Below the pieces are notes generated by a model. The model was not told where the DNA came from. It made no database searches and saw only the letters and a list, made by a program, of their open reading frames with translations. A program made the translations under genes and the position numbers. Below, one piece after another: positions 63,906 to 64,000 of a stretch of DNA of 64,000 bases (position 1 is the stretch's first letter; each line of letters opens with the position of its first letter). Source of the stretch: Pseudoalteromonas sp. N1230-9 (lineage in GTDB: Bacteria; Pseudomonadota; Gammaproteobacteria; Enterobacterales; Alteromonadaceae). Where the stretch lies: the NCBI RefSeq assembly GCF_032716425.1, contig NZ_CP090419.1:1986001-2050000 (forward strand). Direction: 5' to 3'.

Positions 63906-64000
63906 AAGTTGGCTGTAAATTTGTTCTATATTCACTATTTTGCTGCGATTTAACGTGATTTTATAGCGTTGATACAACGTTTCTTGCCCACTTTCACTGA
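63891..64000 (-). CDS. Unidentified protein, C-terminal fragment (runs off the right edge)
   Basis: Only the last 36 codons are visible (ending VNIEQIYSQLEEKE). The frame is open from the window edge to a TAG at 63891-63893. The opposite orientation to the lipoprotein gene and the shared terminator support a real convergent gene. The fragment is too short to assign. Confidence 0.55.
   Translation of the reverse strand, partial: SESGQETLYQRYKITLNRSKIVNIEQIYSQLEEKE

Overview
The window is chromosomal DNA from an AT-rich marine gammaproteobacterium of the Alteromonadales, most like Pseudoalteromonas. This is inferred from base composition, gene orders shared with E. coli, Vibrio and Shewanella (rpmF-plsX-fab-pabC-mltG-tmk-holB-tatD, rluC/rne divergent, yejK/yejLM, mfd-csiV), and protein style. 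It was not checked by database search. No rRNA or tRNA genes, complete insertion sequences, prophage or CRISPR arrays were seen.

Bases 1-8100 (minus strand) are one end of a surface polysaccharide locus. Reading from its promoter, it encodes GalU, UDP-glucose dehydrogenase, a GT2 glycosyltransferase, a hexapeptide acyltransferase, a split Alg14/Alg13-type glycosyltransferase, a Wzx-like flippase, a Wzy-like polymerase and a secreted SGNH esterase that runs off the left edge. The ORFs from GT2 onward overlap by 1-14 bp. Bases 8300-13000 (plus) carry lapG-lapD, the c-di-GMP-controlled adhesin protease switch, then an unrecognised exported protein and a second O-antigen-ligase-like membrane protein.

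Bases 13000-27100 are mostly housekeeping on the minus strand. They hold a PhoD-type phosphatase, tatD, pilZ, holB, tmk, mltG, pabC, and the fatty-acid cluster fabF-acpP-fabG-fabD-plsX without fabH. rpmF (a 56-residue gene), yceD, maf, a HAD phosphatase and rluC follow. rne is divergent from rluC, with a long structured leader and an 18-bp tandem repeat in its 3' part.

Bases 30800-40600 hold metabolic and accessory genes (EthD-like, PhzF, alpha/beta hydrolase, yejK/yejL/yejM-like, DUF4124, aceK, LysR, a four-helix-bundle protein). At 41000-42350 there is an integron-type cassette. A phospholipase-D-like gene is followed directly by a convincing attC recombination site, with another short ORF after it. 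No integrase is visible, so this looks like an orphan cassette or array remnant.

Bases 42400-49400 include a GNAT acetyltransferase, a periplasmic catalase-like peroxidase, an orphan exbD, and a FecI/FecR/TonB-receptor signalling set. The receptor has an STN domain joined to what looks like a second, internal signal peptide. Bases 49500-64000 carry a LysR gene divergent from a peroxiredoxin/HAD pair, an RND efflux pump, a PilZ-like protein, aguA-aguB (agmatine to putrescine), mfd, csiV, a small lipoprotein and the end of an unidentified minus-strand gene.
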